The translations under genes were made by a program, and so were the position numbers. Shown piece by piece: positions 9,508-19,636 of a stretch of 64,000 nucleotides of DNA (position 1 is the stretch's first letter; each line of letters opens with the position of its first letter). The notes below the pieces were generated by a model. The model had not been told where the DNA came from and made no database searches. It saw nothing but the letters and a program-made list of their open reading frames with translations. Source of the DNA: an uncultured Litoreibacter sp. (lineage in GTDB: Bacteria; Pseudomonadota; Alphaproteobacteria; Rhodobacterales; Rhodobacteraceae). The stretch covers positions 744,001-808,000 of the forward strand of contig CANNGL010000001.1 of the NCBI GenBank assembly GCA_947504205.1. Direction: 5' to 3'.

Positions 9508-10125
9508 TCACTGTAGCCGTGGAGAAAACAGGAGCTTGAAATAGGTCTTGCACAAACGAAGTTGCTTGGAGGTGATTGTGGGGTCATCCAGAGCCTTTGA
9601 CAAGACCAGGCCTCCCTCGATACAGGCCAAGATCATATCGGCCAAGGCATCAGGGTCCATCTGATCACGGGCCGGGTATATCGCAAGAACCTCATCGATC
9701 AGCGCACGAAAACAACCACGCCACCCCAAGATAGCCTTACGATTAAGTTCTCGTACCTTCGCATCGAACAGTCGTTCCTGATAGGCCGCCGTCGCCACAA
9801 GACAACCGGGATGTCCGCCCGGGATATCGTCCAGCGTTTCAGCGATAAGTTCGATACTGATCAAAAGCACCTGTAACGGGTCATCATGGTATTGTTTGGC
9901 ACGGGAGATAACGTCAGCGAAGAAAGCATCTTCCACAGCGATATAACGTTCAAGCAACGCCATAGCCAACGCTGTCTTGTCCGGGAAGTGGTAGAAGAAG
10001 CCCCCCTTGGTAATACCAGCACCAGCAACAAGCTCTTCGATTGAGGTTGCTTCAAAGCCTTTCTCTAAGACTGCGGTCTCTGCCAGATCGAGAAGACGGG
10101 TTCTTGTATCGCTACGGCGTGTCAT
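9508..10125 (-). CDS. TetR/AcrR family transcriptional regulator (paralog of downstream gene)
   Basis: TetR HTH (LLDLAETAVLEKGFEATSIEELVAGAGITKGGFFYHFPDKTALA); shared GGHPGCLVA and RLFDAKVR motifs. Confidence 0.92.
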   Translation of the reverse strand: MTRRSDTRTRLLDLAETAVLEKGFEATSIEELVAGAGITKGGFFYHFPDKTALAMALLERYIAVEDAFFADVISRAKQYHDDPLQVLLISIELIAETLDDIPGGHPGCLVATAAYQERLFDAKVRELNRKAILGWRGCFRALIDEVLAIYPARDQMDPDALADMILACIEGGLVLSKALDDPTITSKQLRLCKTYFKLLFSPRLQ

Positions 10126-10339
10126 GGAGGTCTCTTTGATGCCAGTTAAGTTCGATAGGTACTGGACCTGCGGTATAGTAAAGCCTGAGCAGGTCTTTGA
10201 CCAGAGATCGCGATAAGCGTGTAAGTTTTTGTATTTATTACATTATACGGTATTTTCATAGTCTGTACCGCAAGCTCACTATCGGAAAATAGGGCCCGGA
10301 ACGTATCACTCCGCCATTACATTTTGACGGAGAGTAACA

Positions 10340-11296
10340 ATGACACAGAGCCCACATATAACTGATCTATTATCCTCAGAGCAGCCATACCTGACGGATG
10401 GTGGCTTTGAGACGACGCTTGTCTTCTATGAAGGCTTCGATCTGCCTGAGTTCGCGGCGTTCACCATTATGGACACGGACGAAGGGCGCGACGCAACCGA
10501 GCGCTACTTCACACGTTATGTCGAGTTGGCGAAATCTCGTGGCCGCGGCTACGTTCTGGACACCAACACGTGGCGTGCCGGTATTGCGTGGGCTGAACCG
10601 CTTGGCCTGAGCAAAGAAGAAATCCTGGAAGCAAATCGTCAATCCTGCATCTGGGCCCGCGGGTTTCGAGCCAAATGGGAAAGCCGCGCCTTGCCAATCG
10701 TCATCAACGGGGTCGTCGGCCCAGCAGGCGACGCCTATATCGCAGATACCGATATGAGCGTTGGCCGTGCAGCGGATATTCATCTTCCGCAAATCTCGCG
10801 GCTGGCTGAATCTGGTGCGGACATGGTTTCTGCGATTACGTTGACCAACAGCGCTGAAGCGACCGGTATCGTTCGTGCGGCGCGACGTGTCGGCATTCCG
10901 GTTGTCATCTCATTCACGCTCGAAACGGATGGGTATCTTCCAACGGGGCAAAGTCTGGGCGAGGCCATCGCCGAGGTGGATGCGGCGACTGATGGCTACG
11001 CACTCTACTTCATGATCAACTGCGCACATCCGGACCATTTTGCTGAAACAGTCAACGGGTCGAAAGACTGGTTGCAACGGATTGGTGGAGTACGTGCCAA
11101 TGCCTCACGGATGTCGCACGCTGAACTTGATGAAAGCGAAGTACTTGATGATGGTGATCCGGCTGAGTTTGGTCAGTTGCACAAAGCACTGGTCGCGCAA
11201 CTGCCCAATCTCAAAGTGCTGGGCGGGTGTTGTGGGACCGATCACCGGCATGTGGCCTTCGTCGCAGATCATACAAGCCACTCTCATGCGGCCTGA
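10340..11296 (+). CDS. Homocysteine S-methyltransferase family protein
   Basis: TDGGFETTLVF start, C-terminal Zn motif GGCCGTDHRHV and INCAHP. Confidence 0.9.
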   Translation: MTQSPHITDLLSSEQPYLTDGGFETTLVFYEGFDLPEFAAFTIMDTDEGRDATERYFTRYVELAKSRGRGYVLDTNTWRAGIAWAEPLGLSKEEILEANRQSCIWARGFRAKWESRALPIVINGVVGPAGDAYIADTDMSVGRAADIHLPQISRLAESGADMVSAITLTNSAEATGIVRAARRVGIPVVISFTLETDGYLPTGQSLGEAIAEVDAATDGYALYFMINCAHPDHFAETVNGSKDWLQRIGGVRANASRMSHAELDESEVLDDGDPAEFGQLHKALVAQLPNLKVLGGCCGTDHRHVAFVADHTSHSHAA

Positions 11297-11574
11297 AAGC
11301 AGATGCGAGGCTATTTGAGAAAGCGCTGGAAGACACGCAAACAGCCTTTGCTTCCAGACATTCATGACCCGCATATCCGGCGCGATATCGGGCTGGCTCC
11401 CCAGGAGTTTCGACCAAAAGCGTGGTGTTCGCTCTTCTAGAGCGGGCGTCACACCTTTCACGCAGCAAACGACCTCTATGACACGGGCTGGCATCGTCCG
11501 ACGTGCATTGCGGGGGTTTGTCTGCGTCCCTCAACCAAACCCGAACTGAATGTTCGATCAAATGGAGACATCTT

Positions 11575-12159
11575 ATGTTTAAGACAACTTTAACTGCTAT
11601 GGCCTTCTTGGCCACTTCCACGCTGGCACTTTTTGCGGCAGACGCACCAACAAGTTTTGACGTGGCCGAAGATCACACCCGCTTCAGCTTTGCTGCGGCA
11701 CCCGTAGACGCTGACGGCATGCCACTCCACGGCAATGCGTTTGTGACCCAAGGCTATATCTATCCAGCGGGAACCCTGACAGGCGCCGAGGCTGGCGTTT
11801 TGGAAGATGGATCGCCTGCCTATCCTGATCTTGTGCTGGGCACCTGGACTTGTGACGGCTGGTTCGTTGGCGATGCGATGGCAACCAAAAGCGGCACTTG
11901 GCTCATCAGCCGGCAAGTTTTTGAATTTCGCAATGGGGACGTGCTGGTCTCGCAAGGGCCCGAGAAGGCGGATATTGGCTTGTCCTATGAGCGTCCCATC
12001 ACGGGCGCCACAGGTGAGTATGCCGATAACGACGGCGACATTACCCAGACAATGCTCGGGATGACCGACTTCATGGGTGTGAACGTGCACTTCGACATGA
12101 ATTATGAGCGCCATGCCTATCTCGGGTCAGCCAACAGCGATGAAATTGCAAACAATTAA
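11575..12159 (+). CDS. Secreted protein of unknown function
   Basis: Signal peptide MFKTTLTAMAFLATSTLALFAADA; ATG at 11575. Confidence 0.75.
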   Translation: MFKTTLTAMAFLATSTLALFAADAPTSFDVAEDHTRFSFAAAPVDADGMPLHGNAFVTQGYIYPAGTLTGAEAGVLEDGSPAYPDLVLGTWTCDGWFVGDAMATKSGTWLISRQVFEFRNGDVLVSQGPEKADIGLSYERPITGATGEYADNDGDITQTMLGMTDFMGVNVHFDMNYERHAYLGSANSDEIANN

Positions 12160-12187
12160 CGCGTAACTAATGTAGTGAGTGAGTGGG

Positions 12188-12213
12188 CCGGGGTCGCTTA
12201 AAGGCGACCCCGG
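12188..12213 (+). terminator. Terminator-like hairpin (weak U-tract)
   Basis: Perfect 10-bp stem CCGGGGTCGC/GCGACCCCGG, 6-nt loop, between two + genes; no run of T follows. Confidence 0.45.
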
Positions 12214-12237
12214 TTACCTCCGGAAAGAGTGAAAGAG

Positions 12238-12807
12238 ATGACACCAATATTTAGACCAGCCAACAGAGCCGATGCCCCTGATCTTGCAGAGCTTGTGAAT
12301 TATGCAGGCGAAGGTATGCCGCTGGCGCTTTGGACCAACATAGCAGAACCCGGACAAGATCCATGGGAGGTGGGCCGTGCGCGGGCCGCGCGCGACGAAG
12401 GCTCTTTTTCCTGGCGCAACGGGCAAGTGGCCGAGATTGACGGCACTGTTGCTGGCATGATCATGACCTACGTCACCGCTAAGGACCCAGAAGAGCTTAC
12501 CGATGACCTGCCCGCAATGTTCGTGCCTTTGGTCGAACTTGAAAACAAGGTCCCTGAAACGCTCTACGTAAACATTCTTGCCACCAAGCCGGCCTTCCGG
12601 CGCCGGGGTATCGCAAAGAGGTTGATGCTTGACGCCGAGAACAGCAAACCTGCCAATGGCATGTCGTTGATTGTTGCCGATAAGAACACTGGTGCAAGGC
12701 AGTTTTACAGCTCGCTCGGTTATCGGGAAATTGCGCGCGCACCGCTGGTTGCCGAGATGGGATGGCAGACCGAGCATGAAGAGTGGATTCTCATCGCCAA
12801 ACCTTAA
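12238..12807 (+). CDS. GNAT family N-acetyltransferase
   Basis: ILATKPAFRRRGIAKRLMLDAE acetyl-CoA binding motif A, ARQFYSSLGYREIAR motif B. Confidence 0.88.
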   Translation: MTPIFRPANRADAPDLAELVNYAGEGMPLALWTNIAEPGQDPWEVGRARAARDEGSFSWRNGQVAEIDGTVAGMIMTYVTAKDPEELTDDLPAMFVPLVELENKVPETLYVNILATKPAFRRRGIAKRLMLDAENSKPANGMSLIVADKNTGARQFYSSLGYREIARAPLVAEMGWQTEHEEWILIAKP

Positions 12808-12968
12808 TGCCAAAAGGGCTTGCGGGGCAGGGGGTGTTGGCCTATACGGCACCCACTTCACAGGTCGGGGTCGGGCCTGACGGGGAGAAATCCCGTCATG
12901 CGTCCACCGGTTGAGCGTCTGCTTCAATACCCCCGTCCGAGGATTGAAACCGGAAAGGAACTGCAAAG

Positions 12969-13853
12969 ATGGCTTTGCCAGAATTCTCTTTGCGTCAGCT
13001 CTTGGAAGCTGGCGTACACTTTGGTCACCAGACCCAACGCTGGAATCCACGTATGGCCCCGTATATTTACGGTGCCAAAAACGGCATCCACATCATGGAC
13101 CTTACACAGACTGTTCCAATGCTGGATCAGGCCCTGCAAATTGTTCGTGACACGACCGCCAAGGGCGGCCGCGTTCTGTTCGTCGGCACCAAGCGTCAGG
13201 CACAGCGCCCGATCGCAGAAGCCGCAGAGAAGTGCGCACAATACTACATGAACCACCGTTGGCTGGGCGGCACGCTGACCAACTGGAAAACCGTGTCTAA
13301 CTCAATCTCGCGCCTCAAGCAGATCGACGAAGCCATGGAGACCGGCGCGGAAGGCCTGACGAAGAAAGAGCGTCTGGGCATGGAACGTGACCAGACCAAA
13401 CTGCAAGCCTCTCTCGGCGGTATCCGCGAGATGGGTGGAACACCTGATCTTCTGTTCGTCATCGATGTGAACAAAGAAGACCTGGCCATCGCCGAAGCCA
13501 AGAAATTGGGTATTCCGGTTATTGCTGTGGTCGATACCAACTGCTCCCCTGACGACATCGATTTCCTGATTCCAGGCAATGACGATGCGTCCCGCGCGAT
13601 CTCGCTTTATTGCGATCTGGTTGCACGCGCTGCGCTCGATGGCATGTCTGCACAGATGGGTGCGGCTGGCGTTGATATCGGTGCGATGGAAGAAGCTCCC
13701 GTAGAGGAAGTTGTTGCGGAAGAACCTGCTTCAGCGGCTGAAGCAGCGCCATCGGACGAGACAGTATCCAACGATGCGATTGCGTCTGACGGTCCTCTGG
13801 ACATCGAAAGCACGCAAGAGACCAAGGAAGCTGCTGCTGAAAAAGCCGAATAA
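12969..13853 (+). CDS. rpsB: 30S ribosomal protein S2 (with acidic C-terminal tail)
   Basis: [34 protein letters not shown]; followed by tsf. Confidence 0.98.
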   Translation: MALPEFSLRQLLEAGVHFGHQTQRWNPRMAPYIYGAKNGIHIMDLTQTVPMLDQALQIVRDTTAKGGRVLFVGTKRQAQRPIAEAAEKCAQYYMNHRWLGGTLTNWKTVSNSISRLKQIDEAMETGAEGLTKKERLGMERDQTKLQASLGGIREMGGTPDLLFVIDVNKEDLAIAEAKKLGIPVIAVVDTNCSPDDIDFLIPGNDDASRAISLYCDLVARAALDGMSAQMGAAGVDIGAMEEAPVEEVVAEEPASAAEAAPSDETVSNDAIASDGPLDIESTQETKEAAAEKAE

Positions 13854-13941
13854 GGCTGACGCGCAGAGTTTACGCAAGCTCGATACCGGGATCCTGCCCA
13901 GCAGGTCCCGGACCACATTTTAGTTACAGGAGATCCATGAG

Positions 13942-14817
13942 ATGGCGATTACCGCTGCAATGGTGAAAGAACTGCGCGATAGCACGGGCGCAGGCATGAT
14001 GGACGCAAAAAAAGCGCTGACTGAAACCGACGGTGACATGGAAGCCGCTGTTGATTGGCTGCGCACCAAGGGTCTGGCGAAAGCGGCCAAGAAATCTGGC
14101 CGTACGGCGGCAGAAGGGCTCGTTGCCGTTCAGGTGAATGGCGGGCAGGGGGTTGCCGTTGAGGTGAACTCTGAAACCGACTTCGTTGCCAAGAACGCCG
14201 AATTCCAGGAAATGGTTTCAGGTATCGCTGCGGCTGCGTTGAGCGTGGCCGATGTTGATGCGCTGAAGGCCGCGGATATGGGCGGGAAATCTGTCGAAGA
14301 CACAATCACCGACAAGATCGCTACGATCGGTGAAAACATGTCGGTACGTCGCATGCAGAAAATCGACGGCACATCAGTCGTCTCCTACGTCCACAATGCG
14401 GCAACTGCGGGCATGGGCAAGATCGGTGTGCTCGTTGCGCTCTCTGGCGATAATGAAGCGTTTGGCAAGCAGGTTGCGATGCATGTCGCGGCCGTAAACC
14501 CAGCCTCATTGTCCGAAGATGATTTGGATGCCGCTGTGGTCGAGAAAGAGAAACAGGTTCAAATCGACATCGCGAAAGAGTCTGGAAAGCCAGACGCGGT
14601 TATCGAGAAGATGATCGTGGGCCGCATGAAGAAATTCATGGCAGAGGTCACGCTTCTTAACCAACAATTCGTGATCAACCCTGACGTCACCGTCGGCCAG
14701 GCTGCAAAAGACGCAGGCGTAGAAGTAACAGGTTTTGTTCGCCTCGAAGTTGGTGAAGGCATCGAGAAGAAAGAAGAAAACTTCGCAGAAGAAGTTGCGG
14801 CTCAACTGGGCAACTAA
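13942..14817 (+). CDS. tsf: Elongation factor Ts
   Basis: [37 protein letters not shown]; adjacent rpsB. Confidence 0.98.
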   Translation: MAITAAMVKELRDSTGAGMMDAKKALTETDGDMEAAVDWLRTKGLAKAAKKSGRTAAEGLVAVQVNGGQGVAVEVNSETDFVAKNAEFQEMVSGIAAAALSVADVDALKAADMGGKSVEDTITDKIATIGENMSVRRMQKIDGTSVVSYVHNAATAGMGKIGVLVALSGDNEAFGKQVAMHVAAVNPASLSEDDLDAAVVEKEKQVQIDIAKESGKPDAVIEKMIVGRMKKFMAEVTLLNQQFVINPDVTVGQAAKDAGVEVTGFVRLEVGEGIEKKEENFAEEVAAQLGN

Positions 14818-14842
14818 GACTTTTTCTGGCGTTGAAAATTAA

Positions 14843-14877
14843 AAAGCGGTGCAAGCTCATACAGCTTGCACCGCTTT
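14843..14877 (+). terminator. Rho-independent terminator of rpsB-tsf
   Basis: 15-bp perfect stem AAAGCGGTGCAAGCT/AGCTTGCACCGCTTT with 5-nt loop, immediately after tsf. Confidence 0.88.
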
Positions 14878-15133
14878 CTTGTTTCGGAACCATGCTGGGG
14901 AAGATGGACCGAAATCTGAACGCCGCCGGGTCAATCGACTATAAATTCACCCGACGGCAAATCCGGAAAACCGGACCGAAACATCAGATCCTACAATTGA
15001 AGGATGATCTCTCGGTATAAGTCCCATGGCAAAAGCCACCACTCACGGAACGGCCAAAAGATGCCGCAGAAGTTACCGAAATCAAAGTAAGGGATTCCAT
15101 ACCAACTCGCTGCCAGAGGCGAGGCAGTGGTAT

Positions 15134-15889
15134 CTAACGCTCGATCAGGAAGAACTGATTTTGGGAGCTCGCCTTGAGAATTGCCTGCGCTGTAGTGTCG
15201 ACATCCAGAGCTTCACGCGCCAAGCGCAGGTGCTTCTCAATGGTGGCCGGATTGAGGCCCATAATCGTGGCGGTGTCCTGAATGGTTTTGCCATCCGCGA
15301 CCCATTCCAACACCTCGCGCTGCCGTGCGGTCAACTTTCGACGCTGGCCCGTGGTGTGGGGCAGCTGCGTGACCTTCAAATGCATGATTTTGTTGGCCAA
15401 TTCAATTTCGGGGCCTTTTTCAGCCCACATTGCATCGACCTCATCCTGCGTTTTGCCGCGCTCAGCAGTGAGGCCAATCGCGCCCTTGGCCCGCATGGAA
15501 ACATCGTGAAAACTAATGGTGTATCCCGCAGTGACCTCCATGCGAGCATTAAGCGCCATGGCTTCCATCTCAGCTGGGCCCATCTGACCTGTCTGCATCA
15601 GCTCAGCCACCATGCGCCAGCTACAGGCCCCAACGTTTTCGGATGCCCATGCCACCATCGGTCCTTTGAAATACATGCCTTCGCCGATGAACATGTCGAC
15701 GTATTCAGGGTCATGATTTGTCAGGATCAAAGCATCTTGCAGATCACCCAATGTGGTACCCGTGCGAAAGCGCGTGTAGCCATAGATCATCCGATCAAAG
15801 CCGTACTCCGCCATCTTGCCAGTATGGAGAGACCAAGCCTCTTCCATGGTATTGGCCGAAACCACTTTATTGAGATGTTCGTCGATCAT
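15134..15889 (-). CDS. LuxR-family regulator with autoinducer-binding-type N-terminus
   Basis: C-terminal LTARQREVLEWVADGKTIQDTATIMGLNPATIEKHLRLAREAL HTH; N-terminal autoinducer-binding-like domain; ATG overlaps the aroQ stop (ATGA). Confidence 0.88.
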   Translation of the reverse strand: MIDEHLNKVVSANTMEEAWSLHTGKMAEYGFDRMIYGYTRFRTGTTLGDLQDALILTNHDPEYVDMFIGEGMYFKGPMVAWASENVGACSWRMVAELMQTGQMGPAEMEAMALNARMEVTAGYTISFHDVSMRAKGAIGLTAERGKTQDEVDAMWAEKGPEIELANKIMHLKVTQLPHTTGQRRKLTARQREVLEWVADGKTIQDTATIMGLNPATIEKHLRLAREALDVDTTAQAILKASSQNQFFLIER

Positions 15890-16332
15890 CCTGTCCCAGG
15901 TCCGTAACGATGCATAAGCGCGTCCATTGCCAGGATATAGCTGTGTGGGCCGAAACCACAAATCTGACCAACGGTCGCTGGTGCAATCACTGAGGTGTGG
16001 CGGAAAGCTTCGCGGCTATGCACGTTAGAAATATGTACTTCGATAACCGGCAGTTCAACACCCACGATCGCATCATAAAGCGCAATAGAGGTATGCGTGA
16101 ACGCACCAGCATTCAGGACGACGCCAAAATGCGTATCTCGTGCAGCATGCAAGTGATCGAGGAGGGCGCCTTCATGGTTAGATTGGCGGCACTCTACATC
16201 TATTCCCAAGCCAGATCCGTGGGCCAGACACGCTGCTTCAAGGTCAGAAAGCGTGTCTGAGCCATAAATCTCGGGTTCCCGCGTTCCCAAAAGGTTCAGG
16301 TTGGGTCCGTTCAGGATAAGGACAGAAGCCAT
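15886..16332 (-). CDS. aroQ: Type II 3-dehydroquinate dehydratase
   Basis: ILNGPNLNLLGTREPEIYG, ECRQSNHEGALLDHLH, EVHISNVHSREAFRHTS. Confidence 0.96.
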   Translation of the reverse strand: MASVLILNGPNLNLLGTREPEIYGSDTLSDLEAACLAHGSGLGIDVECRQSNHEGALLDHLHAARDTHFGVVLNAGAFTHTSIALYDAIVGVELPVIEVHISNVHSREAFRHTSVIAPATVGQICGFGPHSYILAMDALMHRYGPGTG

Positions 16333-16693
16333 TTGAGTACTCTTTTTTCACTTTTGTATGTAATCGCACGGTTGCTGTCGAGGATTTTGGGGAGAAAAAT
16401 ACCTCAAAAACAGCGCTCTATACTTAAGTATCGTCTTAGCGATTGATTTCGCATCACTAGGCAGCGTCGAAAAATGGGCCATCCGGACAGCGGCAGGTTG
16501 AGAATACTGTGGGCCAAATGGCGATCTCAGTAGCGATTATGGTTACTATCGTCTGTAAGGAGCGGGTGAATTCCTCCCTCAATCCAGCACAGCCTAAATA
16601 CTCATAATCAGTATTATGTAAATAAAATAGCTAGCCAAATAACTTCGCTTCGAGCGTTAAGCCATTGGAACTACCAGAATTGGTGATGAACCG

Positions 16694-17458
16694 CTACCTA
16701 GGTGGCAGTCGGACCGCACCGTCTAGGCGGATCACTGTGCCGTTCAGATAAGCGTTCTGCGCGATGTCACATACAAGCTGGCCAAACTCGGCCGGATCAC
16801 CGAGACGATCTGGGAACGGAATGTTGCTCACAATTTTCGAAACCGTTTCGTCAGGCAGGCTCTCCATCATCGGGGTGTGGAACAATCCCGGGGCAATTGC
16901 CATCACCCGAATACCGGTTTTGGCGAACTCCCGCGCTGCTGGCAGGCACATCGATGCGATCGCGCCTTTAGACGCGGCGTAAGCCGCCTGCCCTAATTGG
17001 CCGTCTTCATAGGCTGCGGACGCAGCGTTAATAATGACGCCGCGCTCCCCAGTATCCAATTTATCTAACTGCATCATTGCTTTAGCTGCGTATGTCATCA
17101 GATTGTACGTGCCGAAAAGATTGACTTCGATAACCTTCTGAAAGACCGGGATCGATGTATTGCCGTCGCGGCCGACGATCCGCGCCGCATCAGCAATCCC
17201 GGCGCAACTGATCGCGATCCTTGGTGCTTGCCCAAAATGATCGCAGACGCGATCCACACAGCTTTCAACGGCGTCAGCTTGTGTCACATCGCATTTCACA
17301 GCAAATCCACCGGTATCTTGAGCAACCGAGGCGGCCTTGTCTTCGTTGAAATCCAGCACTGCAACCTTGCCACCTTGGCTGGCAATCTGGCGCGCGGTTG
17401 CTTCGCCCAAACCACTTGCGCCACCCGAAATTATCGCAAGTTGATTTTTGATATCCAC
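16694..17458 (-). CDS. SDR family NAD(P)-dependent oxidoreductase (HSD17B10-like)
   Basis: ISGGASGLGEATARQIASQGGKVAVLD, YAASKGAIASM, IAPGLFHTPMMESLP. Confidence 0.9.
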   Translation of the reverse strand: MDIKNQLAIISGGASGLGEATARQIASQGGKVAVLDFNEDKAASVAQDTGGFAVKCDVTQADAVESCVDRVCDHFGQAPRIAISCAGIADAARIVGRDGNTSIPVFQKVIEVNLFGTYNLMTYAAKAMMQLDKLDTGERGVIINAASAAYEDGQLGQAAYAASKGAIASMCLPAAREFAKTGIRVMAIAPGLFHTPMMESLPDETVSKIVSNIPFPDRLGDPAEFGQLVCDIAQNAYLNGTVIRLDGAVRLPPR

Positions 17459-17491
17459 TTTAAAATCTCCGTGTAAGGCGTTGTTTTTGAA

Positions 17492-18988
17492 CTACCAAGG
17501 TATAAATATCAGCGTAATTATCGGGAACGCAACAAGGATCGCCACCCGGATGATATCGGACGTAACGAAGTACAGCACGGCCTTGTAGGTTTCGACCATT
17601 GGCGTTTCGCGATCCATGGCGTTGATGACAAATAGGTTCATGCCGACGGGCGGCGTGATTAGACCGACCTCGACGACTATCAACACTAAGATACCAAACC
17701 AGATCGCGGTCTGTTCAGTGTTAATACGGTTTAGTGAGCCGTTACTAACGCCGCGCAACTCCAAGGCCCTGATCTGCTCACGGCTGAGTTCGAGACCATT
17801 TGCCAAGCTCGTCTCAATGCTTCGAAGCATGTCTGGCGCAAGGTCCAACCCTTTCGCCAACGCAGCTTGTGCCTTATCCGCATGAAGCTGCGCCATAGTG
17901 ACGAAGTTGAAGTCCAGCTCTTGCACGACAGGCCAGAAGATCGGGATTGTGAGCAGGATCATCGACAGGCTGTCCATCAAACAGCCCAGAAGCAGATAGA
18001 ATACGAGGATTGCGATCAGAACCAACCAGGGATTAAGGCCACGCTCGACAACAAACGCGGCGACCTCCTGTGGCAATTGCGTCAGAGCGAGGAAGCCATT
18101 GTAAAATGCCGCGCCCAGAACAATGAAAAAGATCATGGCTGTTGAGCGCGCTGTCACGAAGAAACTTTCCCCCAGCGATTTGCGTGATAGCCCGCCGCTA
18201 GTCCAAGCGATAATGCCGGTTCCCAGAGCGCCGACCGCTGCGCCTTCTGTGGGAGTAAACCAGCCAGCATAGATGCCACCGACAACGGCACCGAAAACCA
18301 GCAGAACTGGCCAAACGCTCAGCAAGGCCGCAAACCGGTCCATCATCGCGACCTTGGGTCTTGTGCTGGCAGACCCCGGGTTGAGGCGGACATAGATCGA
18401 AACTGCGATCATATATCCCAGTGCCGCCAAAATTCCGGGGATGAAGGCTGCGAGAAACAGCTTCGCAATATTCTGCTCGGTGAGGATCGCATAAATCACC
18501 AGCACGACCGATGGCGGGATCAGGATGCCCAAGGTTCCACCTGCCGCTAAAGTGGCCGTGGAGAAGCCACCTGCGTAGCCGTATTTTTTAAGCTCCGGCA
18601 GCGCGACGCGGCTCATGGTGGCGGCGGTGGCAAGAGATGACCCGCAGATAGCCCCGAATCCCGCACAGGCACCGATCGAGGCCATGGCCACCCCACCCTT
18701 GCCGTGACCAAGCCAGCTTTCAGCCGCTTTGAACAAAGCCTGGCTCATCCCGCCAAGCGTTGCGAAGTGCCCCATCAGCAAAAACATTGGGACGATCGAT
18801 AATGAATAATTCGAGAAGGTCGAATAGGTCTCCGACTTGAGTCGAGCGAACCCGATTGTCGTATCTCCGGTGACGATCATGAGGCCTACAAGCCCTGCAA
18901 GAAACATCGCCAAGCCGATCGGAACACGCAGAAATATCAAAATGAGGAGGGCTGGAAACGACAACGCCCCGATTAGAATATCACTCAA
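17492..18988 (-). CDS. TRAP transporter large permease (DctM-type)
   Basis: Multi-TM, LMGHFATLGGMSQALFKAAESWLGHGKGGVAMASIGACAGFGAICGSS; with DctQ and DctP genes. Confidence 0.93.
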   Translation of the reverse strand: MSDILIGALSFPALLILIFLRVPIGLAMFLAGLVGLMIVTGDTTIGFARLKSETYSTFSNYSLSIVPMFLLMGHFATLGGMSQALFKAAESWLGHGKGGVAMASIGACAGFGAICGSSLATAATMSRVALPELKKYGYAGGFSTATLAAGGTLGILIPPSVVLVIYAILTEQNIAKLFLAAFIPGILAALGYMIAVSIYVRLNPGSASTRPKVAMMDRFAALLSVWPVLLVFGAVVGGIYAGWFTPTEGAAVGALGTGIIAWTSGGLSRKSLGESFFVTARSTAMIFFIVLGAAFYNGFLALTQLPQEVAAFVVERGLNPWLVLIAILVFYLLLGCLMDSLSMILLTIPIFWPVVQELDFNFVTMAQLHADKAQAALAKGLDLAPDMLRSIETSLANGLELSREQIRALELRGVSNGSLNRINTEQTAIWFGILVLIVVEVGLITPPVGMNLFVINAMDRETPMVETYKAVLYFVTSDIIRVAILVAFPIITLIFIPW

Positions 18989-19569
18989 CGACCTGCCTCC
19001 AGGTCAGGTGGCAGGTATGTGTGCCCCGTTAAAAACTCGGCTGTTCGTGACACGCTGATAAAGATGCTAACAGCTGCCGCGATTACACTGCCGATAAGGC
19101 TCAGGGCGTAAGCCCACCAGACGGGAAACTCGAGCAGAAACGTCGTTTGCCCCGACCTGAGCTTGCTAAGCATCCCTGCCCCCAACTGCACAGCGATGAT
19201 AATCAGGACAATGGCAAACAAGAGATCCGTGATCCACAACAGTCCACGATTCACACGCTTTGACATCCGTGAAGTGAAGATATCCACCGATGCATGACCG
19301 CCCGTGATCTGACACAGTGGCAGAAACGCGAAGATGGAGAAGGCCATACCGGCCTCAACGACTTCGAAATCGCCGTTAATCGGCCCCACACCAAGTGCCA
19401 GCAAGCCATTGGCAAGAGTTGGTACGGTGGCTTGCAAAAGCTCCGAATGCAAAATGCTGTTCATAGACCTGCCAGCGATCGACAAGCAGGTCAGGATCAC
19501 CAGAAACACAAGCATGAGGCCGCCAAGATAGGCCATGACCCGCGACAGCTTAAGAAAAAACGGATACAT
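18985..19569 (-). CDS. TRAP transporter small permease (DctQ-type)
   Basis: Four-TM small permease pattern; overlaps DctM by 4 nt; start set at MYPFFLKLSRVMAYLGG. Confidence 0.88.
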   Translation of the reverse strand: MYPFFLKLSRVMAYLGGLMLVFLVILTCLSIAGRSMNSILHSELLQATVPTLANGLLALGVGPINGDFEVVEAGMAFSIFAFLPLCQITGGHASVDIFTSRMSKRVNRGLLWITDLLFAIVLIIIAVQLGAGMLSKLRSGQTTFLLEFPVWWAYALSLIGSVIAAAVSIFISVSRTAEFLTGHTYLPPDLEAGR

Positions 19570-19636
19570 CGGCCCTCCCCGCGTGCCGTGAGCGGGTGTC
19601 ACAACTGCGACCAGACTAGGCCGCAGTTGTCTCAGA

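Noticed and set aside
12214-13050. 278-aa minus-strand ORF opposite the GNAT gene and start of rpsB
   Set aside because: Shadow ORF opposite well-supported genes.
15026-15907. 293-aa + strand ORF opposite the LuxR gene
   Set aside because: Shadow ORF; the minus strand has clear LuxR HTH and autoinducer-domain features.
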